A stretch of 64,000 nucleotides of DNA, taken from NCBI RefSeq assembly GCF_010727125.1, contig NZ_AP022564.1, positions 2,852,001-2,916,000 of the forward strand, read 5' to 3'. Under the pieces are notes generated by a model. That model worked only from the letters and a program-made list of their open reading frames with translations, had not been told where the DNA came from and ran no database searches. Shown one piece after another: positions 39,224 to 47,878 of the stretch. The translations under genes and the position numbers were made by a program. Every line of letters starts with the position of its first letter. The stretch's first letter is position 1. The stretch is from Mycolicibacter terrae. GTDB lineage: Bacteria; Actinomycetota; Actinomycetes; Mycobacteriales; Mycobacteriaceae.

Positions 39224-39913
39224 ATGAAATCCTCGGTTTTGGCGGCGACGGCGGTGTTGCCGGCCGCCGTTTTGTTGGCCGGCGGAGCCGGCGCGGAACC
39301 GGGAAGCAACGACGAATCCGCGGCCGTCGCCGAAGCGCCGCCCCCGCCCGAGGAAGCACCACCGCCTCCGCCCGAGGACATGCCTCCCCCGCCTCCCGAA
39401 GACGGGCCACCCCCGCCGGAGGACGGGCCCCCGCCGCCACCCGAAGACCTACCGCCACCACCGGCCGAAGCCTTCGCCGTGGGCAATTGGGGCATGCCGG
39501 CGCCGCACGCGCTGCCGCCCGGCATCGCCAACGAGCGCGGCATGCAGGTCAAGACCATCCTGGTCTCGCGCAGCATCAGCGAGGCGTTCCCGCAGGTGCA
39601 CAACATGATCGGGGTGCGCCCGGACGGCCAGCGCTGGCATCCGTCGGGTCTGGCGATCGACATCATGATCCCCAACTCCGGCAGCCCCGAGGGCATCGCG
39701 CTGGGAGACCAAATCGTGGCGTACGCGCTGCGCAACGCCGGCCGATTCGCCCTGCAAGACGCGATCTGGCGGGGCACCTACTACACGCCTGCGGGGCCCA
39801 GCGGCCGCGGCAACGGCCACTACGACCACGTGCACATCACCACGTTCGGCGGCGGCTATCCCAACGGCGGCGAAGAATACCTGCACGAAGAGAACGAGCC
39901 GGCCCCCGCCTGA
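39224..39913 (+). CDS. Exported LAS/M15-like peptidase domain protein with Pro-Glu-Asp repeats
   Basis: 229 residues from ATG 39224; the signal peptide MKSSVLAATAVLPAAVLLAG with a GAGA cleavage site supports this start over upstream codons. Residues about 38-84 form a PPPPED(G/M/L) repeat region with five or six copies. The C-terminal domain (about 90-210) has a LAS-type zinc pattern: H139-P-S-G-L-A-I-D146 and H202-V-H204, as in D-Ala-D-Ala peptidases and the ARB_07466-like domain of several exported mycobacterial proteins. Cell-wall peptide cleavage is inferred from the motif only. The gene converges with the L,D-transpeptidase gene 20 bp away. Confidence 0.8.
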   Translation: MKSSVLAATAVLPAAVLLAGGAGAEPGSNDESAAVAEAPPPPEEAPPPPPEDMPPPPPEDGPPPPEDGPPPPPEDLPPPPAEAFAVGNWGMPAPHALPPGIANERGMQVKTILVSRSISEAFPQVHNMIGVRPDGQRWHPSGLAIDIMIPNSGSPEGIALGDQIVAYALRNAGRFALQDAIWRGTYYTPAGPSGRGNGHYDHVHITTFGGGYPNGGEEYLHEENEPAPA

Positions 39914-39933
39914 GCCGCGAGGCCCGGCCGGCG

Positions 39934-41163
39934 CTAACGCGTCGGTTCGTTGGCGTTGCCGGTTTCCCACTGCGACCACGGCACGTTCCAGTCGCCGAGG
40001 CCCTCGGTGCCGGGCAGCAGCGGCCCGCTCGTGTTGCTGATCTGCACCACGTCGCCACGCTTGACGTGGTCGTAGAACCACAGCGCGTTGCTGGGACTGA
40101 CGTTGATGCAGCCGTGGCTGGTGTTGGAGTAACCCTGCGCGCCCACCGACCACGGCGCCGAGTGCACGAAGATTCCGCTGTAGGAGATCTGGGTGGCCCA
40201 GTCCACATCGGTGCGATAGCCGTTGGGCGAGTTGACCGGCACCCCGTAGGTCGACGAATCCATCACGATGTGGGGGAAACGTTCGCCGACGATGTAGGTG
40301 CCGTTGTTCGTCGGAGTGCTGTCCTTGCCCATCGACACCGGCATGGTCTTGACGATTTCGCCGTTGACCCGCACCACCAGCGACTTGGTGTCGTCATCGA
40401 CGGTGGCGATGACCTCGTCGCCGATGACGAAATGGCTCGACGCGTTGTCCTGGCCGTACACGCCGTTGCCCAGGTCCACACCGTAGGTGTTGACCGCAAC
40501 ATCGATATTGGTGCCCGGCTTCCAGAAAGACTGTGGGCGCCAGCGCACTTCGCGATTGTTCAGCCAGTAGAACGCGCCGGCCACCGGTGGGTCGGTGGTG
40601 ATCTTGATCGCCTTTTCGGCCGCCGCGCGATCAGCGATGTTCTCGTCGAACCGGATCGCCACCGGCTGCCCGACGCCGACGACCTCGCCGTCGCGGGGCA
40701 TGACGTAGGGCATGGTCAGGTTTTGCGGCGAATGCGTCTGAAACGTCATCTGCCGGCTGGTCACCCCACCCAGCCCGAGGGACTTGGCGTTCACCGTGTA
40801 GCGCTTGTTGTAGCCGAGCGGCTCGGTTGTCGACCAGGTCAGCCCGTCGGGGCTGAGCCGACCGTCGACCACCGAACCGTATTCGTTGACCATGGTGACC
40901 GAGTCGAGCACGCCGTCCTCGGCGGTCACCGTCACCGGCACGTCCACCGCCACGCCGACAGCTTTGTCGGTGACCGAGGCGGTGAGCTTGGGCACCAGCA
41001 GGTCGGCGAACGGGGTGCCCTTGTCGGTGATGATCTTCGTCGCCTCCGCGTCGGCATTGCCGCCGCAGGCGCTCAGTCCCAACACCGTGACCGGCACCAT
41101 CAGCACCGCCGCAAGCCGGGACCGATACCCCCGACAGCGGCGTGTCGAACCAACCTGCCCCAT
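39934..41163 (-). CDS. ldtB: L,D-transpeptidase (LdtMt2/LppS type) lipoprotein
   Basis: 409 residues from ATG 41163, preceded by GGTGGGA; codons upstream are not used. A lipobox GLSAC near residue 36 anchors the protein outside the plasma membrane. Two Ig-like domains (about 55-250) precede the YkuD catalytic domain, with IFVHSAPWS and the active-site motif [12 protein letters not shown]; the nucleophile is C352, close to C354 of LdtMt2. It makes 3-3 crosslinks between meso-diaminopimelate residues of peptidoglycan and is a target of carbapenems. Homologue of Rv2518c, at the same place before tRNA-Lys. Confidence 0.94.
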   Translation of the reverse strand: MGQVGSTRRCRGYRSRLAAVLMVPVTVLGLSACGGNADAEATKIITDKGTPFADLLVPKLTASVTDKAVGVAVDVPVTVTAEDGVLDSVTMVNEYGSVVDGRLSPDGLTWSTTEPLGYNKRYTVNAKSLGLGGVTSRQMTFQTHSPQNLTMPYVMPRDGEVVGVGQPVAIRFDENIADRAAAEKAIKITTDPPVAGAFYWLNNREVRWRPQSFWKPGTNIDVAVNTYGVDLGNGVYGQDNASSHFVIGDEVIATVDDDTKSLVVRVNGEIVKTMPVSMGKDSTPTNNGTYIVGERFPHIVMDSSTYGVPVNSPNGYRTDVDWATQISYSGIFVHSAPWSVGAQGYSNTSHGCINVSPSNALWFYDHVKRGDVVQISNTSGPLLPGTEGLGDWNVPWSQWETGNANEPTR

Positions 41164-41318
41164 GCTCTTTTCCCACCTGACCCAGCTCAAACTGCTCGCA
41201 GGCAGTCTAGTGGCTAATCGGGCGTACCGCTGCCGGGCGATCGCCCGCCCGGGCACCAGGGGATTTCGCCTCGCGGTGCAGCGCCTGTTATTGTCTTCCT
41301 CGCGGTCTTGACCGCCCA

Positions 41319-41391
<73 letters not shown>

Positions 41392-41733
41392 CAGTTCAGA
41401 GCGGGTTTTCGATTTTCCGGCGCACCCAAGGATGTACCCGATCGGCTCCAACTGGGATCCGCCGCGGCCGAAGTCGACATTTGGCTGAATACCAGCGCAG
41501 CGGGATTGCGCTCCCACGCCGCCATGTTCTCGCATCGTCATGGCTCGCGGGGGCCGTCCGTTGCTCACTTCGGACACTCCCCACCCGCGCCCACGCCACC
41601 GCAACCCGCAGCTATCGGAACTTCGCGACAACTCGGGATATTTTTCTAAAACGATCTTAGAGAAATTGGCACCACGCCTAAACTCAACGCCCATGGACCG
41701 CACCCCAGTCCAGTCGGCGCACTTCTCGTCGGT
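41392..41733. other. 342-bp intergenic region after tRNA-Lys
   Basis: No gene is supported; an antisense frame here runs into the tRNA. The base composition becomes visibly more A/T-rich towards 41640-41690, where TCTAA and TTAGA (about 41645-41664) form short inverted arms in a likely promoter region for the nuclease gene. No second copy of the tRNA-Lys 3' end was seen up to 43700, so an attachment-site duplication is not supported. Confidence 0.45.
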
Positions 41734-42483
41734 ATGAGCAGATCGTCCGCGATGACCTTGAGTAGACGAGCCAGAATGACGCTCCTCGCTGCCATCGCGT
41801 GCGCCATCATCTACATCGCAACTGTCCTGGCGGTCGACTCAGGTTCATCCACCACCGCGACAACAGTAACTTCGAATTATCTCCCCACCACATCGCGCGC
41901 CCTAACCTCAACGAGCAGTCCAGCATCGGCGAAACTTTCCGCTCTTCCCATCAAAGGTCGCGCGCCGAAGACCAACTACGACCGCGCCCTGTTCGGCAGC
42001 CCATGGAGTGACGACGTCACCGTGGACGGCGGCCACAACGGCTGCGACACCCGCAACGACATCCTTCGACGCGACCTCACCGGAGCAGGCTTCAGGCCGG
42101 GACGCAAAGCCTGCATCGTCCTGTCCGGCATACTCAACGACCCCTACACCGGCGAAACGATCCTCTACCAGCGCGGGCCCGGATCGTCGAACCGAATCCA
42201 GATCGACCACATCGTGCCCATCCTCGACGCCTGGCAGAAAGGCGCCCAGGACTGGAACTACATGACTCGCAGGAACTTCGCCAACGACCCGATCAACCTC
42301 CAAACGACAACTGCGGCAGTCAACGACCAAAAGGGCTCAAGCGACGCGGCGTCGTGGCTCCCGCCGCGAACCTCCTACCGCTGCACCTACGCGACACGAA
42401 TCGTCGACGTGAAGACCCGATACGGACTGTGGATAACCCAGCCAGAGCACGACGCCCTGGCCCGAATTCTCGATGCCTGCTGA
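41734..42483 (+). CDS. Exported HNH endonuclease family protein (DUF1524/GmrSD C-terminal-like)
   Basis: 249 residues. A hydrophobic segment at about 16-34 (LLAAIACAIIYIATVLAV) acts as signal peptide or anchor; a Ser/Thr linker follows. The DUF1524 HNH domain spans about 75-249: GHNGCDTRNDILRRDL, the catalytic IDHIVPILDAW (D158, H159), then GAQDW, RRNFANDPINL, VNDQKGSSDAASWLPP and the Cys-bearing TSYRCTYATRIVDVK. Proteins with this layout are secreted nucleases found across actinobacteria. The start may instead be ATG 41752, as neither has a clear Shine-Dalgarno. The stop overlaps the next start (TGATG), implying coupled translation with the DUF3761 protein. Confidence 0.87.
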   Translation: MSRSSAMTLSRRARMTLLAAIACAIIYIATVLAVDSGSSTTATTVTSNYLPTTSRALTSTSSPASAKLSALPIKGRAPKTNYDRALFGSPWSDDVTVDGGHNGCDTRNDILRRDLTGAGFRPGRKACIVLSGILNDPYTGETILYQRGPGSSNRIQIDHIVPILDAWQKGAQDWNYMTRRNFANDPINLQTTTAAVNDQKGSSDAASWLPPRTSYRCTYATRIVDVKTRYGLWITQPEHDALARILDAC

Positions 42484-43460
42484 TGCAGAACGACAACGAC
42501 GGCGTCACCGGTACCAGCAGGGGTCTGACGATCGTCCGGATTGCATACCGGTCCCCGGCCAGGCCGGTTCCCGACAACGGGCGTGAAGACCCTTACGTCT
42601 ACTACTGGCCCTTCCGTGAACCTCCACTTCCAGGCCAGTGGGTGATCGTCCCTGATACCCCGCACCCCGAGAACTACGCCGTTGTCACCGGATTCGGCAA
42701 CCACGGCGATGCAAAGGGCGCTCCGATCAAAACCATCACGAGCCTGGTGCCCGACGAAGCAGGAGCAGAAGCACGGAAAGCTGACGCCGACACGGTGGCG
42801 TGGCTCTGGGCCGCGCAACGCGCAGCAGGATTCCCCGCCCCCGGCTTTCCCGCCCCGCCCGACGAAGACCCCTACTCGCCGATACCCCCGGCCACCGGCA
42901 CCGCTCCAAGCGCTGACGCCGCCAATGAATACGGCTTCGTCTGGCAGCGCCTCCACCGTCAAGCGGAGGAATACGGGCTACCCGATGAACAGGTGAAACG
43001 GTTCAAGAGCATCTCCGAGCACTGGCTTACGATCGCCGAGAGCTGGCGAGCCAAGACTGACCAAACCTCTCGTTCGCCGGATGCCGTTTCTGGGACGGAC
43101 ACAACTGGCTCAACAGTCACAACGACCAGCCCCTCGCTGTGGAAGTGGCTCCTCGTCCTGGCAGCCGTCATTCTCGTTGTCGTTGTGCTTGTGGCACTGG
43201 TCCGGTCGAGAAACGGAGATACGGAACCTGCTCCGGGTATTTGGTCGCCGACAAGTAGCCGTCCGACGACATCGCAGTCATCTTCCACCTGCTACCGCAA
43301 TGTGAATGGGGAGTGCGTTCCGCAGCCGTCCGCCTCCAATTCGTTGCCTGGCCGAGCGACCGCGGAGTGCCGAGATGGCACCTATTCATACTCGAGCCAT
43401 CGGAGCGGTTCCTGCGCGGACCATGGGGGCGTCGCAGTGTGGCTGGACAGCCGACCGTGA
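42483..43460 (+). CDS. Membrane protein with C-terminal DUF3761 domain
   Basis: 325 residues from the ATG in the TGATG overlap with the nuclease gene; codons upstream in frame lie inside that gene. The N-terminal 80 residues form a compact beta-rich unit (PFREPPLPGQWVIVPDT, AVVTGFG); the middle contains an acidic, Pro-rich stretch and a helical segment (WQRLHRQAEEYGLPDEQVKRF). One membrane helix (WLLVLAAVILVVVVLVALV) lies at about 220-240. The outer part ends in a DUF3761 domain with CYRNVNGEC and CRDGTYSYSSHRSGSCADHGG, whose cysteines may form disulfides. The function is unknown; coupling suggests it works with the exported nuclease. Confidence 0.78.
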   Translation: MQNDNDGVTGTSRGLTIVRIAYRSPARPVPDNGREDPYVYYWPFREPPLPGQWVIVPDTPHPENYAVVTGFGNHGDAKGAPIKTITSLVPDEAGAEARKADADTVAWLWAAQRAAGFPAPGFPAPPDEDPYSPIPPATGTAPSADAANEYGFVWQRLHRQAEEYGLPDEQVKRFKSISEHWLTIAESWRAKTDQTSRSPDAVSGTDTTGSTVTTTSPSLWKWLLVLAAVILVVVVLVALVRSRNGDTEPAPGIWSPTSSRPTTSQSSSTCYRNVNGECVPQPSASNSLPGRATAECRDGTYSYSSHRSGSCADHGGVAVWLDSRP

Positions 43461-43666
43461 CGCGACTTCGCATTATCGCGACAGTCTCGGCTCTTTCGTC
43501 GCTGTGGCCATCCGGTTCGGACCGGACATGTACATCGGATCGTTGTCGCGTGGTCTGCCGTTCACCCCATCCCGGAGGTGAATGTCGATGCAACGCCTTC
43601 GCACGATTGTCCTGAAGTCGTAGCCTTCACAGGTTGGAACCAGATTCGCGCCGTGGCGCGAAGGCA

Positions 43667-43894
43667 TCAGCGGTTGCGGATGCGCCGGATCGCCAACACG
43701 ACGAGCAAGCCGCCGGCCCCCGCCAGCGAGACCATCACCACCGGCTGGGTGACGAAGCCGACAATCCGGGTCTTGGCCCGCTCAGCCAGGTGACGGGGGT
43801 TGGCCCGGTCCGCGAGAATGTCCACCGTCGACGCCAACTGGTCGCGCGCCTGGTCGATGTCCTTCTTGATCCGCTCGGGATCGCGTTCCGCCAC
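43667..43894 (-). CDS. DUF3618 small membrane protein (Rv2520c-like)
   Basis: 75 residues. An amphipathic, charged N-terminus (PERIKKDIDQARDQLASTVD) is followed by ANPRHLAERAKTRI and one membrane helix (PVVMVSLAGAGGLLVVLAI) with a basic tail, the DUF3618 layout. The GTG start at 43894 has a strong AGGGAGGA upstream. Its place before bcp matches Rv2520c/Rv2521. The molecular role is unknown. The 206 bp between it and the DUF3761 gene hold nothing recognisable. Confidence 0.85.
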   Translation of the reverse strand: MAERDPERIKKDIDQARDQLASTVDILADRANPRHLAERAKTRIVGFVTQPVVMVSLAGAGGLLVVLAIRRIRNR

Positions 43895-43990
43895 TGTCGT
43901 CCTCCCTGTCCGCCCGATGCTGCCCCTGCCGAACTACCCTAGAGCAGCCGGGCTTGGTCTCACGCTCCGGCGAGCAGAAAGGGGCTTTCA

Positions 43991-44476
43991 GTGACCGACC
44001 GAGCGACCGACACCGCACGCCTTGCGCCCGGCGATGTAGCGCCCGCGTTCAGCCTGCCCGACGCCGACGGCAACACCGTGTCACTGGCCGACTACCGGGG
44101 CCGACGGGTGGTCGTCTACTTCTACCCGGCGGCGTCGACGCCCGGATGCACCAAGCAGGCCTGCGACTTCCGGGACAACCTGCGTGACTTCAGCGACGCC
44201 GGGCTCGATGTCATCGGCATCTCCCCCGACAAGCCGGCCAAGCTGGCGAAGTTCCGCGACGCCGAGGGCCTGACGTTCCCGCTGCTGTCCGACCCGGACC
44301 GCGCCGTGCTGTCGGCCTGGGGCGCCTACGGTGAGAAGAAGATGTACGGCAAGACCGTGCAGGGCGTCATCCGCTCGACGTTCGTCGTCGACGAGCAGGG
44401 CAAGATCGCCGAGGCACAGTACAACGTGCGGGCCACCGGGCATGTGGCCAAACTGCGGCGGGATCTGTCGATTTAG
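43991..44476 (+). CDS. bcp: Thioredoxin-dependent peroxiredoxin, BCP/PrxQ type
   Basis: 161 residues, homologue of Rv2521. The peroxidatic cysteine C53 is in ASTPGCTKQACDF, with C58 as the resolving cysteine five residues later, the atypical 2-Cys arrangement of PrxQ. It reduces hydrogen peroxide and organic peroxides using thioredoxin. GTG 43991 follows GAAAGGGG. It is divergent from the DUF3618 gene. Confidence 0.95.
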   Translation: MTDRATDTARLAPGDVAPAFSLPDADGNTVSLADYRGRRVVVYFYPAASTPGCTKQACDFRDNLRDFSDAGLDVIGISPDKPAKLAKFRDAEGLTFPLLSDPDRAVLSAWGAYGEKKMYGKTVQGVIRSTFVVDEQGKIAEAQYNVRATGHVAKLRRDLSI

Positions 44477-44562
44477 CGCTTCGCGATGAGTTTTCGTCTC
44501 GGGCCCGGTCGATATATCCGAGAGCCAACCGGCTCACCGATGGCCCCCGAGAGGAGCAGACG

Positions 44563-45036
44563 ATGCCCACGACCCGTATCGGCTTGTGGTTCGACACCCA
44601 AGCACTGGAAGCCGCCGAATACTACGTAGCGATCTTCCCCAACTCCCAGATCAGCCATGTCTCCTACTGGGGCCCGGAGAACCCCGACCGCGAAGGCACC
44701 CCCCTGGTGGTGTTGTTCACTCTCGACGGCCGTGAGTTCTCGGCCGTCAACGGCGGCCCGGACTTCCCGTTCACCGAGGCGATCTCGATCGAGATCGAGT
44801 GCGCTGATCAGACTGAGCTCGACTACTACTGGAGCACCCTGTCCCGCGGTGGCAGTGAGGTGCAGTGCGGGTGGCTCAAGGACCGCTACGGGCTGTCGTG
44901 GCAGGTCACACCGCGGCGGCTGGGTGAATTAATGACCGATCCAGACCCGGCGCGGGTGCAACGCGTCAAGGAAGCCATGTTCGCGATGGTCAAACTCGAT
45001 GTCGCCGCCTTGGAGGCAGCAGCCGAGGCAGGGTGA
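44563..45036 (+). CDS. VOC family protein (PhnB-like)
   Basis: 157 residues; ATG 44563 is preceded by GAGAGGAG. The sequence begins RIGLWFDTQALEAAEYYVAIF and contains VVLFTLDGREFSAVNGGPDFPFTEAISIEIECADQ and a WLKDRYGLSWQVTPRRL block, the PhnB/3-demethylubiquinone methyltransferase-like branch of the vicinal oxygen chelate fold. Several such proteins are encoded beside ECF sigma factors, as here (sigma factor gene 52 bp downstream). Enzymatic activity is unknown. Confidence 0.83.
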   Translation: MPTTRIGLWFDTQALEAAEYYVAIFPNSQISHVSYWGPENPDREGTPLVVLFTLDGREFSAVNGGPDFPFTEAISIEIECADQTELDYYWSTLSRGGSEVQCGWLKDRYGLSWQVTPRRLGELMTDPDPARVQRVKEAMFAMVKLDVAALEAAAEAG

Positions 45037-45088
45037 ACAGGCCCGCTCGGCGCTGGCCGCACGGTGCGCCGGCCGGTAGCTTGGGCGT

Positions 45089-46069
45089 ATGCCGGTGTCC
45101 CAGACGGCCGCAGATCTCGACGTTGTCTCCCTTCTGGATCCGTTTCGCCGTGAGGTCCGTGCCCACTGCTATCGGATGACCGGCTGTCTGCACGAAGCCG
45201 AGGACTTGGTGCAGGAGACCTACCTGCGGGCGTGGCGCTCGTTCCAAGATTTCGAACACCGATCTTCGGTGCGCACCTGGCTGTATCGCATCGCCACCAA
45301 CGTGTGCCTGAACTATCTGGACCAACGGCGACGCCGTCCGCTACCGACCGGCCTGGGTGCTCCGGCCACCGACGCCGGTCACCGGCCCGAGGAGGACACG
45401 TCGACCCGGTGGCTGGAGCCTGTCCCCGACACGTGGTTGTGGACGAGCGAACCGCCCCACCCCGAAGAGCGTGCCATCAGCCGAGAGTCGGTGCGGATCG
45501 CGTTCATCGCCGCGCTGCAGCACCTGACCGCGCAGCAACGCGCCGTGCTGCTGATGCGCGATGTGCTTGCCCTCCGCGCCGGGGAGGTGGCCGAGGCGCT
45601 GGGACTGTCGGTCGCCGGGGTGAACTCGACGTTGCAACGGGCCCACGCGCGGATGGGTGAATCCGCCGATCTCGCCACTCCCACCGAACCAGACACTCAA
45701 CAACAACGCCGGCTGCTCGCGGCATACCTGCGCGCCTTCGAGAACTACGACGTGCCGGCCATCGTCGAACTGCTGGCAGCCGACGTGGTCTGGGAGATGC
45801 CCCCGTTCCCCGGCTGGTATCAAGGCGCCGCGCAGGTGGGCACCTTGATCGGCACCTGGTGCCCGGCCCGGGGAATCGGTGACATGCGGTTGGCGCCGAC
45901 ATCGGCGAACGGGCTGCCCGCGTTTGCGGTCTACCTGCGCGAAGGGGCCGGCCTGCACCGGGCCTTCCAGTTACAGCAGCTCCACGTCGGGCCGAACGGA
46001 ATCGAACGGGTCACCGCCTGGTTTGCCCCCGAATTGTTCGCAGCGTTCGGCTTACCGTCAACGTTGTGA
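45089..46069 (+). CDS. ECF sigma factor with C-terminal SnoaL-like domain (SigG-like)
   Basis: 326 residues. Sigma region 2 (about 18-85) contains CYRMTGCLHEAEDLVQETYLRAW and region 4 (about 140-190) LTAQQRAVLLMRDVLALRAGEVAE plus the helix-turn-helix LGLSVAGVNSTLQRAHARM. A C-terminal domain (about 205-320) with YDVPAIVELLAADVVWEMPPFPGWYQG is SnoaL-like, as in mycobacterial SigG and SigJ. In these classes the extra domain, rather than a separate anti-sigma factor, is thought to control activity, and no anti-sigma gene lies next to it. Convergent with the M20 peptidase gene: the last 12 bp overlap. Confidence 0.87.
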   Translation: MPVSQTAADLDVVSLLDPFRREVRAHCYRMTGCLHEAEDLVQETYLRAWRSFQDFEHRSSVRTWLYRIATNVCLNYLDQRRRRPLPTGLGAPATDAGHRPEEDTSTRWLEPVPDTWLWTSEPPHPEERAISRESVRIAFIAALQHLTAQQRAVLLMRDVLALRAGEVAEALGLSVAGVNSTLQRAHARMGESADLATPTEPDTQQQRRLLAAYLRAFENYDVPAIVELLAADVVWEMPPFPGWYQGAAQVGTLIGTWCPARGIGDMRLAPTSANGLPAFAVYLREGAGLHRAFQLQQLHVGPNGIERVTAWFAPELFAAFGLPSTL

Positions 46070-47398
46070 TGCGGGGCCCAGCTTCGCCAACAGCAGCGCC
46101 TCGGCGGTGGCGGCGCGCTCCAGCACACCCAGGTGCAGACTCTCGTTGACGCTGTGCGCCTGAGTCGCTGGATCTTCCACCCCGGTGACCAGGATGGTGG
46201 CCTGCGGGTAGGCGGCGGCGAATTCCGCGATGAACGGGATCGAACCGCCCATGCCCATGTCCACCGGTTCGGCACCCCACGCCTGGCGGAACGCGTCCCT
46301 GGCCGCGTCGTAGATTGGACCGGTGGCGTCGATCGCGTAGGGTTCGCCGACGTCGCCGGGCGTGACGGTCAGCTGCGCTCCCCACGAAACATGCTGTTCC
46401 AGATGGGTTTTCAGCGCTTCCAGGTGGGCGGCCGCGTCGCCGCCGGGGGCCACCCGCAGGCTGATCTTGGCGCGTGCCCGCGGGATCAACGTGTTCGAGG
46501 ACGCCGCCACACTGGTGGTGTCGATACCGATGACGGTGATCGCCGGTTTGGCCCACAACCGCTGCGGTACCGAACCGGAACCGACCTCGTTGACCCCCGC
46601 CAGCAGTCCGGTGTCGGCGCGCACCCGCTCCGGAGGGTAATCGACTGGGGCAGCGACGCTTTCGTGCAGTCCGGCAACGGCGACGTTGCCGTCGTCGTCG
46701 TGCAGGCTGGCCAGCAACCGCACCAGCACGCTCAGCGCGTCGGGCACCACCCCACCCCACAGTCCCGAGTGCAGGCCGTGGTCGAGGGTGGCAACCTCGA
46801 CCACACAGTCGGCCAGCCCGCGCAGCGAGACCGTCAGCGAGGGGATCTCGGTGGTCCAGTTGTCGGAGTCGGCGATGATGATCACGTCGGCGCTCAACGC
46901 TTCGCGGTGCGCGGACAGCAGCGCGCCCAGCGACGGCGAGCCGGACTCCTCCTCGCCTTCGACGAAGACCGTCACCCCTACCGGAGGGCGGCCGTCGTGC
47001 GCCCGAAACGCCGCCAGATGTGTTGCGATACCAGCTTTGTCGTCGGCACTGCCTCGGCCGTAGAGCCGCCCGTCGCGTTCGGTCGGCTCGAACGGCGGCG
47101 ACGCCCACTGGCCGGCGTCGCCTTCGGGCTGCACGTCGTGATGGGCGTAGAGCAGCACGGTCGGCGCACCGGGTGGGGCCGGGTAGCGGGCGATCACGGC
47201 CGGTGCGCCGCCCTCGGCGACGATCTGCACGTCCGGAAATCCTGCCTGGCTCAGCAGATCTGCGGTCAGTTGCGCACTGCGCTGCACCTCGGGGCGCCGT
47301 GCCGGGTCGGCCCACACCGATTCGATGCGCATCAGGTCCTCCAGGTCGGCCCGCACCGACGGCAGCACATCGCGGACTCGCTGCACCAGATCACCCAT
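46058..47398 (-). CDS. M20 family dipeptidase
   Basis: 446 residues, homologue of Rv2522c. The M20 metallopeptidase pattern is complete: LLYAHHDVQPEG (first metal His and catalytic Asp), GRGSADDKAGIATHLAA (bridging Asp), VFVEGEEESGSPSL (catalytic Glu pair) and the C-terminal VTGVEDPATQAHSVNESLHL with the last metal His. A dimerisation lid (about 185-340) is present. It is predicted to hydrolyse dipeptides or amino-acid conjugates in the cytoplasm. Start at ATG 47398; a strong hairpin separates it from acpS. Confidence 0.92.
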   Translation of the reverse strand: MGDLVQRVRDVLPSVRADLEDLMRIESVWADPARRPEVQRSAQLTADLLSQAGFPDVQIVAEGGAPAVIARYPAPPGAPTVLLYAHHDVQPEGDAGQWASPPFEPTERDGRLYGRGSADDKAGIATHLAAFRAHDGRPPVGVTVFVEGEEESGSPSLGALLSAHREALSADVIIIADSDNWTTEIPSLTVSLRGLADCVVEVATLDHGLHSGLWGGVVPDALSVLVRLLASLHDDDGNVAVAGLHESVAAPVDYPPERVRADTGLLAGVNEVGSGSVPQRLWAKPAITVIGIDTTSVAASSNTLIPRARAKISLRVAPGGDAAAHLEALKTHLEQHVSWGAQLTVTPGDVGEPYAIDATGPIYDAARDAFRQAWGAEPVDMGMGGSIPFIAEFAAAYPQATILVTGVEDPATQAHSVNESLHLGVLERAATAEALLLAKLGPASQR

Positions 47399-47415
47399 GG
47401 CGCGCTTTCCCTCCG

Positions 47416-47473
47416 CGAGCAGACACAGAATCGCACGCCCGAGGCCACGTGAGTGCGATTCTGTGTCTGCTCG
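47416..47473. terminator. 21-bp perfect inverted repeat between acpS and the M20 peptidase gene
   Basis: The arms at 47416-47436 and 47453-47473 are perfect reverse complements (starting CGAGCAGACACAG) around a 16-bp loop. It starts 4 bp after the acpS stop, so it is well placed as a terminator of the fas-acpS transcript. No T tract follows, consistent with the U-less hairpins proposed for mycobacteria. The arm sequence may be a dispersed repeat in this genome. Confidence 0.6.
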
Positions 47474-47476
47474 GCA

Positions 47477-47869
47477 CTAACTGACCTCGAGGATGGCCAC
47501 GGCGGCGGCGGTGTCGGCCTCGTGGGTCAGCGACACGTGGATCGTCACGTCGGCCAGGTGCCGGGCGATCTCGCCGGACAGCCTTACCTTCGGACGCCCC
47601 CACATGTCGGTGACCACCTCGATGTCGCGGTGAATCGCCTCCGGCAGCACCGGTTTCTGGGCGAACCGCGACCCCGACCAGGCCTTGATCACCGCCTCCT
47701 TGGCCGCCCACCGGGCCGCCAGGTGCCGCGCCGCCGACGAACTCTTGTCGGAGGCGTCGCGGCGCTCACCGGGGGTGAACGTCTCGGCGAACACCGTCCC
47801 CGGCTGGTCGACCTGTTCGGCGAAGTCAGGGATCGAGACAAGGTCGATCCCGACACCAACGATTGACAC
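47477..47869 (-). CDS. acpS: Holo-[acyl carrier protein] synthase
   Basis: 130 residues, homologue of Rv2523c. The conserved AcpS blocks are VGVGIDLVSIPDF (magnesium Asp) and RWAAKEAVIKAWSG (catalytic Glu and Lys). It moves 4'-phosphopantetheine from CoA to the ACP domain of FAS-I and to AcpM. The gene begins 9 bp after the fas stop, the fixed fas-acpS arrangement of mycobacteria. Confidence 0.96.
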   Translation of the reverse strand: MSIVGVGIDLVSIPDFAEQVDQPGTVFAETFTPGERRDASDKSSSAARHLAARWAAKEAVIKAWSGSRFAQKPVLPEAIHRDIEVVTDMWGRPKVRLSGEIARHLADVTIHVSLTHEADTAAAVAILEVS

Positions 47870-47878
47870 GGGCTAACG

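Noticed and set aside
43306..43615. Short plus-strand frames across the end of the DUF3761 gene
   Set aside because: They overlap the DUF3761 coding end in other frames and lack start signals or conserved content.
41392..43700. Integrative element with att duplication of tRNA-Lys
   Set aside because: No integrase gene and no second copy of the tRNA 3' end were seen, so only a tRNA-adjacent accessory insert is claimed.
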